A DNA stretch of 64,000 nt from Pseudanabaena sp. BC1403 (lineage in GTDB: Bacteria > Cyanobacteriota > Cyanobacteriia > Pseudanabaenales > Pseudanabaenaceae), in assembly GCF_002914585.1 (NCBI RefSeq), contig NZ_PDDM01000014.1, positions 62,001-126,000 on the forward strand, written 5' to 3'. Shown in pieces: positions 52,140-60,045 of this stretch (its first letter is position 1; every line of letters starts with the position of its first letter). A model generated the notes under the pieces. The model was not told the origin of the DNA. It was given only the letters and a program-made list of their open reading frames with translations, and ran no database searches. A program made the position numbers and the translations under genes.

Positions 52140-52415
52140 ATGAACTTAACAAAAGAAGAAGCTCAAGCTCAATCAGAACGCCAAAATCTCTATGCAGCGT
52201 TGATTGACAAGTTGTTTCAATGCCCTAATGGCGGCGAACCTGAAGTTCTCAATCTCCATAGTGATTTGCTTGATGAAGGGCTAATCAAAATGATGATTCA
52301 GGTGGCAACTTACTACGCTCACCACGACAATCCCGATGCAGCAAAATTTTTAATTCATATAGCAAGGGAGTTGTCTAAGCAATTGGGTTTATATCCAACT
52401 GAAGTAGCTAGTTAA
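52140..52415 (+). CDS. Hypothetical nif-operon protein (91 aa)
   Basis: The 91-aa helical protein (AQSERQNLYAALIDKLFQCPNGGE; DEGLIKMMIQVATYYAHH; AAKFLIHIARELSKQLGL) starts directly at the stop of the preceding gene. The alternating hydrophobic pattern resembles a helical-repeat fold. Function unknown; it is the last gene before a terminator at 52553. Confidence 0.8.
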   Translation: MNLTKEEAQAQSERQNLYAALIDKLFQCPNGGEPEVLNLHSDLLDEGLIKMMIQVATYYAHHDNPDAAKFLIHIARELSKQLGLYPTEVAS

Positions 52416-52552
52416 TATTGGATAATTAGTAATTGGTAAATTTAAAGAAAGTAATTTGGTGTTTAAACCTCAATATTAAATGCTTTTAATTGCTTTTAAA
52501 ATGCCAAAAAATTAGCCAATAGTTTGCTGAGTTAACTTTATCTAAAATATCT

Positions 52553-52578
52553 AAATAAGGAGCTTAAGCTCCTTATTT
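52553..52578. terminator. Palindromic terminator downstream of the first nif plus-strand block
   Basis: AAATAAGGAGCTT is followed directly by its complement AAGCTCCTTATTT. It lies 138 bp after the hypothetical gene in a 303-bp gap that otherwise shows only AT-rich DNA, where a new promoter for the CBS-CP12 gene may lie. Confidence 0.65.
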
Positions 52579-52718
52579 ATGCTGACTTTTAAAGTTTTTA
52601 ACTATTTGTATTTATTGCTATTTTTAATACAAAATATAGTTAAGAAATGTAGTAGAAAATGCAAAATTTGCTTCGGAAGAATTAAGCTAAATGATGTCGT
52701 TAATAAAGGTCAGCTTTT

Positions 52719-53360
52719 ATGTTAAAAGCATCTGATATCATGACTCAAGAGGTCGTACTTGTGAGCGGTTCTGCAACCGTTGCCGAGGCGATTAAGCTGA
52801 TGAGGCTGAAGGGAGTTCGTACATTGATCGTAGACATCCGTTCGACCGAAGATGCCTATGGAATTGTGACGCAAACTGACATAGTCTATAAGGTGGTTGC
52901 CTATGGGAAAGATCCAGCCGCCATGCGGGTTTACGAGATCATGACTAAACCCTGTATTTCCGTCAATCCTGATCTAGGGGTGGAGTATGTTGCGCGTTTG
53001 TTCGCTAATACTGGTATCCGTATTGCACCTGTAATTCGAGAAGGCGTGCTGGGAACAATTTCTCTAACCGATATCCTGAATAAGGGAGACTTCCTAGAAA
53101 AGCCCAAAGTGGTCGTGGCTCGCAAAGAATTGTCCCGTGCGATCGAGGAAGCAAAATCCACTTGTGCTGGCACTGGAATTGCATCGAAGGAATGTGCTGC
53201 TGCTTGGGCGTTGGTCGAAGATATTGAAGCAGAAATGATTTATCAGAGCGGTGCAGAAGTCCCTGACAAAACAGCATTCCAGATTTACTGTGATGAACAT
53301 CCTAAAATTTTCCAAGTTCTTGGTACTGGACAACTAGTTGGTAACGGAGCTGCGCGTTAA
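52719..53360 (+). CDS. CBS-domain protein with C-terminal CP12 domain
   Basis: The 213-aa protein has two CBS domains (about 5-60, ASDIMTQEVVLVSGSATVAEAIKLM; 70-125, VYEIMTKPCISVNPDLGVEYVARLF) that usually sense adenine nucleotides. A CP12-like domain follows (about 137-200): AIEEAKSTCAGTGIASKECAAAW with C149 and C159, then VEDIEAE and IYCDEHP with C191. The second C-terminal Cys of classical CP12 is replaced (V200). CP12 binds GAPDH and PRK in the Calvin cycle. The fusion could link energy or redox state to carbon metabolism during nitrogen fixation. Confidence 0.88.
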   Translation: MLKASDIMTQEVVLVSGSATVAEAIKLMRLKGVRTLIVDIRSTEDAYGIVTQTDIVYKVVAYGKDPAAMRVYEIMTKPCISVNPDLGVEYVARLFANTGIRIAPVIREGVLGTISLTDILNKGDFLEKPKVVVARKELSRAIEEAKSTCAGTGIASKECAAAWALVEDIEAEMIYQSGAEVPDKTAFQIYCDEHPKIFQVLGTGQLVGNGAAR

Positions 53361-53385
53361 TCTAGATGTCTGTGTAGATTAGGTT

Positions 53386-53422
53386 AGAGAGAGCTAAACA
53401 TCTAATTGAATAGCTCTCTTTT
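53386..53422. terminator. Terminator after the CBS-CP12 gene
   Basis: AGAGAGAGCT (53386) pairs with AGCTCTCTTTT (53412) with a 16-nt AT-rich loop and a T-run. It is positioned to end transcription between CBS-CP12 and the methyltransferase. Confidence 0.55.
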
Positions 53423-53460
53423 AGCAAAAAGTAGTGTAGTTATTCCCATAGAATAAATCA

Positions 53461-54090
53461 ATGATTGATTCTTCTGAGAAAAGTACGGTTGATCGTGATT
53501 GGTCGGCATATTATCAAGCTGTGGCAGGTCGTCCGCCTCGCGATACTTTACTAAAAGCGCTAGATCTCTTCGATCTAGGAAAATACCCGAAATCATCCCG
53601 ATTTGCTGTTGATCTTGGTTGTGGCGATGGGCGCGATACGGTGGAACTGCTCAATCGAGGATGGCAGGTATTAGCGATCGATGGGAATGAAGAGGCGATC
53701 GCTAAGCTATACGATCGCAAGGACATTGATACAACATGGCTAGAAACTCAGGTGATGCGCTTTGAGTCAATTACTCTACCAAATTCTGTAGATCTAATTA
53801 ATTCTAGCTTCGCCTTACCCTTTTGCCGTCCTGAAGATTTTCCTAACTTGTGGAATAAAATCACCGCATCACTGCGAAGCGGTGGCAGATTTTGTGGTCA
53901 ATTATTTGGCGATCGCGATACTTGGGCGACGACTTATCCCAATATGACCCATTATCCAAAAGATAAAGTTGTGGAGCTACTTCAGTCTTTTAAGGTGGAA
54001 TATTTTGAAGAAGAGGAACATCATGGGGAAACTGCTATTGGCGAACAGAAATACTGGCATATATTCCATATTATAGCTAGTAAGAAGTAG
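53461..54090 (+). CDS. Class I methyltransferase near the molybdate genes
   Basis: The 209-aa protein begins DRDWSAYYQAVAGRPPRDTLLKAL and has SAM motif I FAVDLGCGDGRDTVELLNRGW, then an acidic strand-2 end (VLAIDGNEEAI). The post-motif regions DLINSSFALPFCRPEDFPNLW and LRSGGRFCGQLFGDRDTW resemble TehB-like or thiopurine-type methyltransferases. The substrate is unknown. It lies between the CBS-CP12 gene and mop. Confidence 0.82.
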   Translation: MIDSSEKSTVDRDWSAYYQAVAGRPPRDTLLKALDLFDLGKYPKSSRFAVDLGCGDGRDTVELLNRGWQVLAIDGNEEAIAKLYDRKDIDTTWLETQVMRFESITLPNSVDLINSSFALPFCRPEDFPNLWNKITASLRSGGRFCGQLFGDRDTWATTYPNMTHYPKDKVVELLQSFKVEYFEEEEHHGETAIGEQKYWHIFHIIASKK

Positions 54091-54177
54091 TCAAAGCAGA
54101 TAGATAAAGCTTCATTCCATAGATCTGCATAAACCAAGTTTTGTAATTCATCTAAAAATTTATAAGGAGAAATAGCG

Positions 54178-54387
54178 ATGAAAATTAGCGCTCGTAATTC
54201 TTTCAAGGGCATCGTTAAGAAAATTACTGTCGGTGCTGTCAATGCTGAAATTTCGATTGAGATTTCTTCTGGAGTAGAAATTACTTCCATTATCACCAAA
54301 TCATCTGCTGAAGCACTTGGTTTGCAAGAAGGCAGAGAAGCATATGCTGTGGTTAAGGCTTCAGACGTGATGTTAGCGATCGATTAG
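54178..54387 (+). CDS. mop: Molybdopterin/molybdate-binding protein Mop (TOBE domain)
   Basis: The 69-aa protein is a single Mop/TOBE domain: MKISARNSFKGIVKKITVGAVNAEISIEISSG, then SITKSSAEALGL-like and GREAYAVVKASDVML ends, very typical of molbindin. It stores or buffers molybdate. A strong GGAGAAATAGCG lies before the ATG. modA and modBC follow after a repeat. Confidence 0.95.
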   Translation: MKISARNSFKGIVKKITVGAVNAEISIEISSGVEITSIITKSSAEALGLQEGREAYAVVKASDVMLAID

Positions 54388-54412
54388 CAACGTTTTTTAT
54401 TCTATTAGAGTT

Positions 54413-54488
54413 GTAGGATGTGTTAGCGATCGCGTAACGCATCATTTGTGGTTATTGAGTGCGTTACGCTGACGCTAACACACCCTAC
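54413..54488. repeat. GTAGGATG-type repeat between mop and modA
   Basis: GTAGGATGTGTTAGC and GCTAACACACCCTAC are nearly perfect inverted ends around CGTAACGCATCA. It is a variant of the element at 25774-25859. Confidence 0.65.
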
Positions 54489-54523
54489 GAGATCTAAAAA
54501 AAATATTTCTATTGGAGGTTCCA

Positions 54524-55354
54524 ATGAACAAAAAAAAAGTCATCACTTTCCTATCTCTGATCGTTGTCACCCTATGCACGATCGCAGGATGTAGCTTCTT
54601 AACACCAACAATCGAACAGACAAGTAAACCAAGCACATCAGCAGTTCCTCCAGTCAAACAAGAGAACGTTCAATTAACTGTTTCGGCAGCAGCTAGTCTC
54701 AAGGAAGCATTAGGCGAAATTACGCCTTTATATAGCAAAGCAAAATCCAATGTTGCCATTCGCAATAATTTTGGAAGTTCAGGCGATTTGCAACAACAAA
54801 TTATTAATGGCGCTCCCGTTGATGTCTTTATTTCTGCTGCATCTAAGCAAATGGATGAATTACAGAAAAAAGACTTAATTGTTGCTGATACCCGACGCGA
54901 TTTATTAAGCAATCGTCTGGTATTAATTGTGCCTGCGGATAAGAGTGATACTAGTGATTTGAAAGACTTAACTAAAGCTAATGTCGAACGAATTGCGATC
55001 GGTGATCCTCGCAGCGTTCCCGTAGGTCAATATGCCGAGCAAGCCCTGACGAAACTAGAACTATTGCAAGATGTGCAATCAAAATTTGTCCTAGGAAATA
55101 ACGTGCGGCAAGTGCTGCAATTTGTCGAGTCGGGCAATGCTCAAGCAGGAATCGTCTATGCAACCGATGCGAAAACTTCCACTAAGGTTAAAGTAGTGCA
55201 AGTTATTGATGCTAAACTTCATAAACCGATTGTCTATCCGATCGCAGTTTTACAAAAAAGCTCTAACCAACCGAGCGCCAAATCCTATCTAGAATTTCTA
55301 TCCAGCGAACCAGCCAAGACTATTTTTGAGAAATATGGATTCAGTACCCTTTGA
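54524..55354 (+). CDS. modA: Molybdate-binding lipoprotein ModA
   Basis: The 276-aa protein starts at ATG 54524 (MNKKKVITFL) because TTGGAGG lies just upstream; a longer version from 54512 is not needed. It has a lipoprotein signal with lipobox Cys in LCTIAGCSFL and the ModA core VSAAASLKEALGEITPLYSKA, NNFGSSGDLQQQIINGAPVDVFISA, IGDPRSVPVGQYAEQAL and GIVYATDA. It captures molybdate in the periplasm for ModBC. modBC overlaps its end by 20 bp. Confidence 0.95.
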   Translation: MNKKKVITFLSLIVVTLCTIAGCSFLTPTIEQTSKPSTSAVPPVKQENVQLTVSAAASLKEALGEITPLYSKAKSNVAIRNNFGSSGDLQQQIINGAPVDVFISAASKQMDELQKKDLIVADTRRDLLSNRLVLIVPADKSDTSDLKDLTKANVERIAIGDPRSVPVGQYAEQALTKLELLQDVQSKFVLGNNVRQVLQFVESGNAQAGIVYATDAKTSTKVKVVQVIDAKLHKPIVYPIAVLQKSSNQPSAKSYLEFLSSEPAKTIFEKYGFSTL

Positions 55355-57149
55355 TTTCTCTCCATTTTGGATATCCCTAAAGGTGGCAACTACGGCCATC
55401 TTTTTTACATTCTTTTTAGGAATTACCGCAGCTTATCGACTTCTTGAATATCGCGGTAAATGGAAAACAGTACTTGATAGTATTTTCCTTGCGCCACTGG
55501 TGTTACCGCCCACCGTCGTTGGTTTTCTATTACTGCAATTATTTGGACAATATGGCTGGATGGGAAAGTTTTTACAACTCTTCCGTTTTAATATCATTTT
55601 CACTTGGTATGCAGGCGTAGTCGCGGCAATCGTCGTCACTTTCCCCCTAATGTATAAAACTGCTCAAGGTGCATTCGAGCAGGTGGACGAAAATTTGTTG
55701 CGAGCCGCGAAAACCCTTGGTGCTTCTGAATTGCGAGTCTTCTGGCAAATAGCCTTGCCTCTTGCCTTCCCTGGAGTTTTAGCAGGAGCGATGCTTGCTT
55801 TTGCAAGAGGCTTAGGCGAATTTGGCGCAACCTTGATGCTCGCAGGAAATATCCCCAAGCAAACCACCACGATTCCCCTCGCCATTTATGCTGCCGTAGA
55901 AGCAGGCGCAAATCAAGAAGCTTGGCTATGGACGGGGATCATTTTATCGATGTCTTTTTCAGCGATCGCTACTGCACATTTCTGGTCAAACAAAAGAGAG
56001 CAGGGGAGGGAAAAAGGAAAAAGGAAAAAGGAAAAAGTTCAATCGAATTACGAATTACGAATTACGAATTATCAAGAGGGTTTGGTAGTCGATATTGAGA
56101 AGCAATTACCTGAGTTTGATTTGCAAATTGCTTTGCATTGTGTTGATCGATCAATCGGTATCTTGGGCGCATCGGGTACAGGAAAAAGTATGCTGCTCAA
56201 GTGTATTGCGGGGATGGAAACTCCATCAAGTGGGCGGATTGTCATCAATGGTAAGGTTTTATTTGATAGTGCGAAGAAAATAAATTTACTTAGTCGCGAT
56301 CGCAATATTGGTTTCCTATTTCAAAATTACGCTCTATTTCCGCATCTGACCGTTGCACAAAATATTGCTTTTGGCTTGCCCAAGGGATTAACGACATTAC
56401 AAATCAAGCAAAAAGTATCTGAACAATTACACAGTATTGAGCTACAGGGATTTGGCGATCGCTATCCGCATCAACTTTCTGGCGGTCAACAGCAACGTGT
56501 TGCCCTCGCTAGAGCTTTGGTCAGTCAGCCCGATATTCTCCTGCTTGATGAACCATTCTCGGCACTTGATACACACCTTCGTAGTCAAATGGAACGGGAG
56601 CTAATTTCTGCGCTTAGCAATTATTCAGGAACTACTTTATTTGTCACCCATAACATTGAGGAAGCCTATCGTATCTGCACAAATTTGCTGATTTTAGATC
56701 GCGGTCAAGTCATGAGATATGGCGAGAAGTCCGATGTTCTCGAAAATCCCTCTAATCTAGAAACAGCAAGGCTGACGGGCTGTAAAAACTTTTCGCGTAT
56801 TAACCTAATTATGTCTGATCGTGTCGAAGCGATCGATTGGGAATGTAAGCTACAAGTCAAAGATGATGCGACAAGCTTACCAACTCATATAGGAATTCGC
56901 GCTCACCATATTGCTTTTTTAGAGAATTCAGCCAAAAATGATTCGCCAAATATAATTCCCTGTTGGTTAGTTCGCACTACAGAAACACCACACCGTATGA
57001 CTTTATACATTAAGTTAAATACTCCTCCCAACCATGATTGGGACTACCATCTGCAAGCAGAAGTATTTAAAGAGAAATGGTTTGTGCTTAAAGAATATTC
57101 TCAACCTTGGCAAGTTTATCTCGATCCTGCACAACTATTTTTGGTCTAA
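55335..57149 (+). CDS. modBC: Fused molybdate ABC transporter ModB-ModC
   Basis: Starting at ATG 55335 (MDSVPFDFSPFW) the 604-aa protein joins the permease ModB (about 1-220; FTFFLGITAAYRLLEY, FLLLQLFGQYGWMGKF, ARGLGEFGATLMLAGN) and the ATPase ModC (about 245-600; Walker A GASGTGKSM, ABC signature LSGGQQQRVALARAL, Walker B ILLLDEPFSAL, H-loop FVTHN). The linker (about 224-247) contains KGKRKKEKVQSNYELRITN and is encoded by heptanucleotide repeats at 56009-56071. A TOBE-like C-terminal domain follows. A TTG just upstream is a less likely start. The protein converges with cnfR. Confidence 0.95.
   Translation: MDSVPFDFSPFWISLKVATTAIFFTFFLGITAAYRLLEYRGKWKTVLDSIFLAPLVLPPTVVGFLLLQLFGQYGWMGKFLQLFRFNIIFTWYAGVVAAIVVTFPLMYKTAQGAFEQVDENLLRAAKTLGASELRVFWQIALPLAFPGVLAGAMLAFARGLGEFGATLMLAGNIPKQTTTIPLAIYAAVEAGANQEAWLWTGIILSMSFSAIATAHFWSNKREQGREKGKRKKEKVQSNYELRITNYQEGLVVDIEKQLPEFDLQIALHCVDRSIGILGASGTGKSMLLKCIAGMETPSSGRIVINGKVLFDSAKKINLLSRDRNIGFLFQNYALFPHLTVAQNIAFGLPKGLTTLQIKQKVSEQLHSIELQGFGDRYPHQLSGGQQQRVALARALVSQPDILLLDEPFSALDTHLRSQMERELISALSNYSGTTLFVTHNIEEAYRICTNLLILDRGQVMRYGEKSDVLENPSNLETARLTGCKNFSRINLIMSDRVEAIDWECKLQVKDDATSLPTHIGIRAHHIAFLENSAKNDSPNIIPCWLVRTTETPHRMTLYIKLNTPPNHDWDYHLQAEVFKEKWFVLKEYSQPWQVYLDPAQLFLV
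56009..56071 (+). repeat. Heptanucleotide repeats GGAAAAA x4 and CGAATTA x4 inside modBC
   Basis: Four GGAAAAA units (56009-56036) are followed after 7 bases by four CGAATTA units (56044-56071), all in frame within the modBC linker. They translate to a basic stretch and to SNYELRITN, a peptide typical of short tandem repeats read through in cyanobacterial genomes. Confidence 0.92.
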
Positions 57150-57150
57150 T

Positions 57151-57189
57151 AGCAAAACACGAAATGGCTTATCCATTTCGTGTTTTGCT
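57151..57189. terminator. Bidirectional hairpin between modBC and cnfR
   Basis: AGCAAAACACGAAATGG pairs with CCATTTCGTGTTTTGCT around CTTAT, just after the modBC stop and just before the cnfR 3' end. It can terminate both convergent genes, and its stem resembles the left hairpin of the ATACCAA element. Confidence 0.8.
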
Positions 57190-57194
57190 GTAAT

Positions 57195-58835
57195 CTATAT
57201 TTTCAACGCTTGGCGGATTAACTGTTGTTCATTGTGCTTAGCCTGAAATCTACCGTTTTCTACATCTCGAATCCAACTTTGACTCTTCCCAATTTTCTCC
57301 GCTAAGGTGCGCTGACTAATTTGTAAATCTTTCCGTAACGAAGCAATTTGTTCTCCTGAAAGTAGTGATTGAGGAGAGTTTAGGATTTTTTTGCCAGAAC
57401 TCTTGTTTTTTTGTCTAGATGACTGATTTTGCGATCGCTCAATTTTTCTTCTTTTGCGGGAAAGCTCCGCAGGATGTTCCCAATCAGCGAGTAAATCAAA
57501 GGATAGAATTCGAGCATTGATCAGCATTTGCCACTTGCCACGTGGGCCAATATCGGTGAGCCGTAAGTTGCCACTGCCATCATTGATCCAGAACTCTAGA
57601 GCGGCCTCAGCATCATCAGGGATATCCGCCAGTTTCGACCATAGCGGTTGAATCTCTACAGGATAGCTAACGGGGTCGAATATAGGCTTGAGTCCATAGC
57701 GATTTACAACTTCTAAATCACTCTCAAACATTCTGAGTAAGCGTTTCCTTTCTTCCCTTTGAGTCACGGCTTGATTTACCCGATCTTCGCCATAGGCAAC
57801 CCGCATCAGGGTCAGCACCATAATGCGTTGTTGATCTCCCATGCGGGTTTTAAATAGCAACCAGAGCAACATCCGCGCCGCTCCTTCATGTTGTTGCCAA
57901 ATGCTCATAATTGCCCCTAGCAGAGACTTTGGCAGGGTACTATATTGATAAAAGGATCTTCCTGCATGGCATTCCTTTTTATTCAAGAAATATTGCGACC
58001 AAGCTCCTGCTTTTACTTTAAAAGTTAGCCCAACTAGATGTTTACATCCCTCTTCGTCTTCATGAAAATGATGTACGATTTCTAATAAATGCCAAAGTGG
58101 ACTTTCTGGCAAAGAGAAAGCTCCAACTTTGCCCTGTGTCGGCCAATCAATTTGGGCTGTAATCCAACATGGTTGTATGGCGAGAGTCTTAATCAGATTT
58201 AACTTCGTTGATTTCGTCAAATCTTTGCGCTTATCTAAACCAAGATATTCTTCAATTTGACGATCGCTAATTGTAAATTCTTGCTCCCAAGGTTTTTCTA
58301 AGGTTGTGGCATGGGCTGCATAGATTAAGTGCATACAGGTAGCACGGATATCGAGAGTGTCTGATGCAAGGATCGTTTGAGCTTCAATATGCGATCGCGG
58401 ATAACTAAAATTGATGATATTGTTTAAGCGCAATGCGATTTTGCCTTTGCCCTGACTGACCGCTCGTTCGTATACCAAAGTCCCTTTCTCATCTAAGTCC
58501 CAAGCTAAGGATTGTCGTTGAGCCAGTAAATTACAAGCTTCCCAAATGGCGATTGCTGAAGCGAAGGGAGCGCTGACTCCATTAGCAAACAAACTAGGGC
58601 TAACTGTAAAGGGATTTTCAATGGATTTCACTCTGCCTTTTTTGGGTTGTAGTGGTAGAGAAGCCCCAATGCTGCAAGCACTGACACATAAAGGTTCGGG
58701 CGCATATCCTTCACAGTTATTGCATAAAGCTGGATCGATCCAGTAATTACCTTGCTGAATTGAAATTGCTCCCGTCGGACAAACAGATATACAAGAAGAA
58801 CAGGCAGCACAATCACTGGATATTTTATAAGCCAT
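57195..58835 (-). CDS. cnfR: CnfR (PatB-like), transcriptional activator of nif genes
   Basis: The 546-aa protein has a full bacterial-type 2[4Fe-4S] domain at the N terminus (CAACSSCISVCPTGAI, then CNNCEGYAPEPLCVSAC), a long middle region, and a C-terminal helix-turn-helix (ISQRTLAEKIGKSQSWIRDVENGRF, about residues 505-530). This domain order is that of CnfR/PatB, which in non-heterocystous cyanobacteria activates nif genes under low oxygen; the clusters probably sense O2. A basic linker (RKRRKIERSQNQSSRQKNK) precedes the HTH. It is convergent with modBC; its promoter lies in the 518-bp gap to the right. Confidence 0.96.
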   Translation of the reverse strand: MAYKISSDCAACSSCISVCPTGAISIQQGNYWIDPALCNNCEGYAPEPLCVSACSIGASLPLQPKKGRVKSIENPFTVSPSLFANGVSAPFASAIAIWEACNLLAQRQSLAWDLDEKGTLVYERAVSQGKGKIALRLNNIINFSYPRSHIEAQTILASDTLDIRATCMHLIYAAHATTLEKPWEQEFTISDRQIEEYLGLDKRKDLTKSTKLNLIKTLAIQPCWITAQIDWPTQGKVGAFSLPESPLWHLLEIVHHFHEDEEGCKHLVGLTFKVKAGAWSQYFLNKKECHAGRSFYQYSTLPKSLLGAIMSIWQQHEGAARMLLWLLFKTRMGDQQRIMVLTLMRVAYGEDRVNQAVTQREERKRLLRMFESDLEVVNRYGLKPIFDPVSYPVEIQPLWSKLADIPDDAEAALEFWINDGSGNLRLTDIGPRGKWQMLINARILSFDLLADWEHPAELSRKRRKIERSQNQSSRQKNKSSGKKILNSPQSLLSGEQIASLRKDLQISQRTLAEKIGKSQSWIRDVENGRFQAKHNEQQLIRQALKI

Positions 58836-59353
58836 AGCGACAACACCAATATTCTTTGAGAATTTTTGACACTATACTTTCAGTCACCTAACAACTTGCA
58901 GGTCAATTTAAAGGTGATAAAAATCTCTAAGGTATAAAGAATTTGTATTAAGTCTTTATACTTAGATAAGTGTTTGTAATTCTGTTCATAGTGAGCATCA
59001 AATTAGGCTTTAGATTTCCTTAATATTTCAACCTTATATGTTGATATAAGCCTTTCTTTGCTGATACAAAAAGTTAGTAAACCCCTTTGTTTTTAAACCT
59101 TTGCTTACTTTTCAAATACCAATCATAGTCAGTCTCAATTTGTCGATAACGGCTTAAACCCCTATCAAATCTTACTAGGATTGTTTTGGATTTTTGACAT
59201 TAGCTTGGGACTTAGCGATCGCTCTACAAAAACTGAATTGTAATGTTTAGTAACCTTATAGTTAGGTATAAGTTCAAACCTATGTAAATCTAGGTGCAAG
59301 GTATTTACTTTCTCCCACAACAGCAGCAGTTCTAACAAAATCTAGACCAAACT
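58836..59353. other. 518-bp divergent gap between cnfR and the DUF2499 gene
   Basis: The gap is AT-rich and contains no convincing frame, long hairpin, TGAGTAC box or GTA-N8-TAC site. It should hold the promoters of cnfR and of the DUF2499 gene, which cannot be located by eye. Confidence 0.6.
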
Positions 59354-59656
59354 ATGCACGCACTCTCAATTCCAACTTGGATCATTCATATCCTCAGTGT
59401 GACGGAGTGGATTGTGGCAATTTGGTTGGTTTGGATCTATGCCAAGGTCAGTCAAAATCCAGTTTGGCGAGGATTTGCGATCGCCATGTTGCCTGCTCTC
59501 GTCAGCGCTATCTGCGTCTGTACTTGGCATTTTTATGACAACGATCCATCTCTGGCTTGGCTAGGCACTATCCAAGCCACTATGACCTTACTCGGCAACT
59601 GTACTTTGATGGTGGCGGCATGGTTTTTATGGAAACAATCTGTTCAATCTCGCTAA
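59354..59656 (+). CDS. DUF2499 (Ycf49-like) membrane protein
   Basis: The 100-aa protein has three hydrophobic segments and the Ycf49/DUF2499 pattern: LSIPTWIIHILSVTEWIVAIWLVW, then WRGFAIAMLPALVSAICVCTWHFYDN and a C-terminal helix (TLLGNCTLMVAAWFLW). It is a conserved thylakoid-type membrane protein of unknown role in cyanobacteria and plastids. It is paired with the DUF3593 gene. Confidence 0.88.
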   Translation: MHALSIPTWIIHILSVTEWIVAIWLVWIYAKVSQNPVWRGFAIAMLPALVSAICVCTWHFYDNDPSLAWLGTIQATMTLLGNCTLMVAAWFLWKQSVQSR

Positions 59657-59675
59657 TGGATGCAGAATAACAACG

Positions 59676-59969
59676 ATGATTTCTAAAGATACTCTTTTTA
59701 TTCTGTCACTGTTTCCATATTTGGGATTTCTCTGGTTGCTAACGCGATCACAGAAAGCGCCAAAGCTAGCACTGATTGGGTTTTATTGCACCTTGCTATT
59801 TGTTGGCGTGACCATTCCTGCGGGAATCTATACCAAAATCGTCTATGGAACTTCGCTCTCCAATGTCGATTGGTTGCACGGTACTGCCGAGTCCTTCTTA
59901 ACTCTATCAAATACCCTAGTTGTGTTGGGATTTCGTCAAGCGATCTTGCGATCGCCAAAGCTCAATTAA
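59676..59969 (+). CDS. DUF3593 membrane protein
   Basis: The 97-aa protein (LFILSLFPYLGFLWLLTRSQKAPKLALIGFYCTLLFVGVTIPAGIYT, then DWLHGTAESFLTLSNTLVVLGF) matches DUF3593, a conserved membrane family of cyanobacteria and plants that often lies beside DUF2499. The two genes are separated by 19 bp and are probably co-transcribed. The function is unknown. Confidence 0.85.
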   Translation: MISKDTLFILSLFPYLGFLWLLTRSQKAPKLALIGFYCTLLFVGVTIPAGIYTKIVYGTSLSNVDWLHGTAESFLTLSNTLVVLGFRQAILRSPKLN

Positions 59970-59976
59970 TTAAAGT

Positions 59977-60010
59977 GATGAAGTCCTGCGCTTCGCGCAG
60001 GACTTCATCA
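59977..60010. terminator. Perfect hairpin between the DUF3593 and BchE-like genes
   Basis: TGATGAAGTCCTGCGC pairs with GCGCAGGACTTCATCA around TT. It lies 36-69 bp before the BchE-like start and would limit read-through from the DUF genes. Confidence 0.75.
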
Positions 60011-60045
60011 AGCCTGAAACATTTTTAGCCAAGCAGGAAAAAGCT

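Noticed and set aside
58836-59353. NtcA or CnfR-type boxes in front of cnfR
   Set aside because: No GTA-N8-TAC or TGAGTAC was found; near matches have the wrong spacing.
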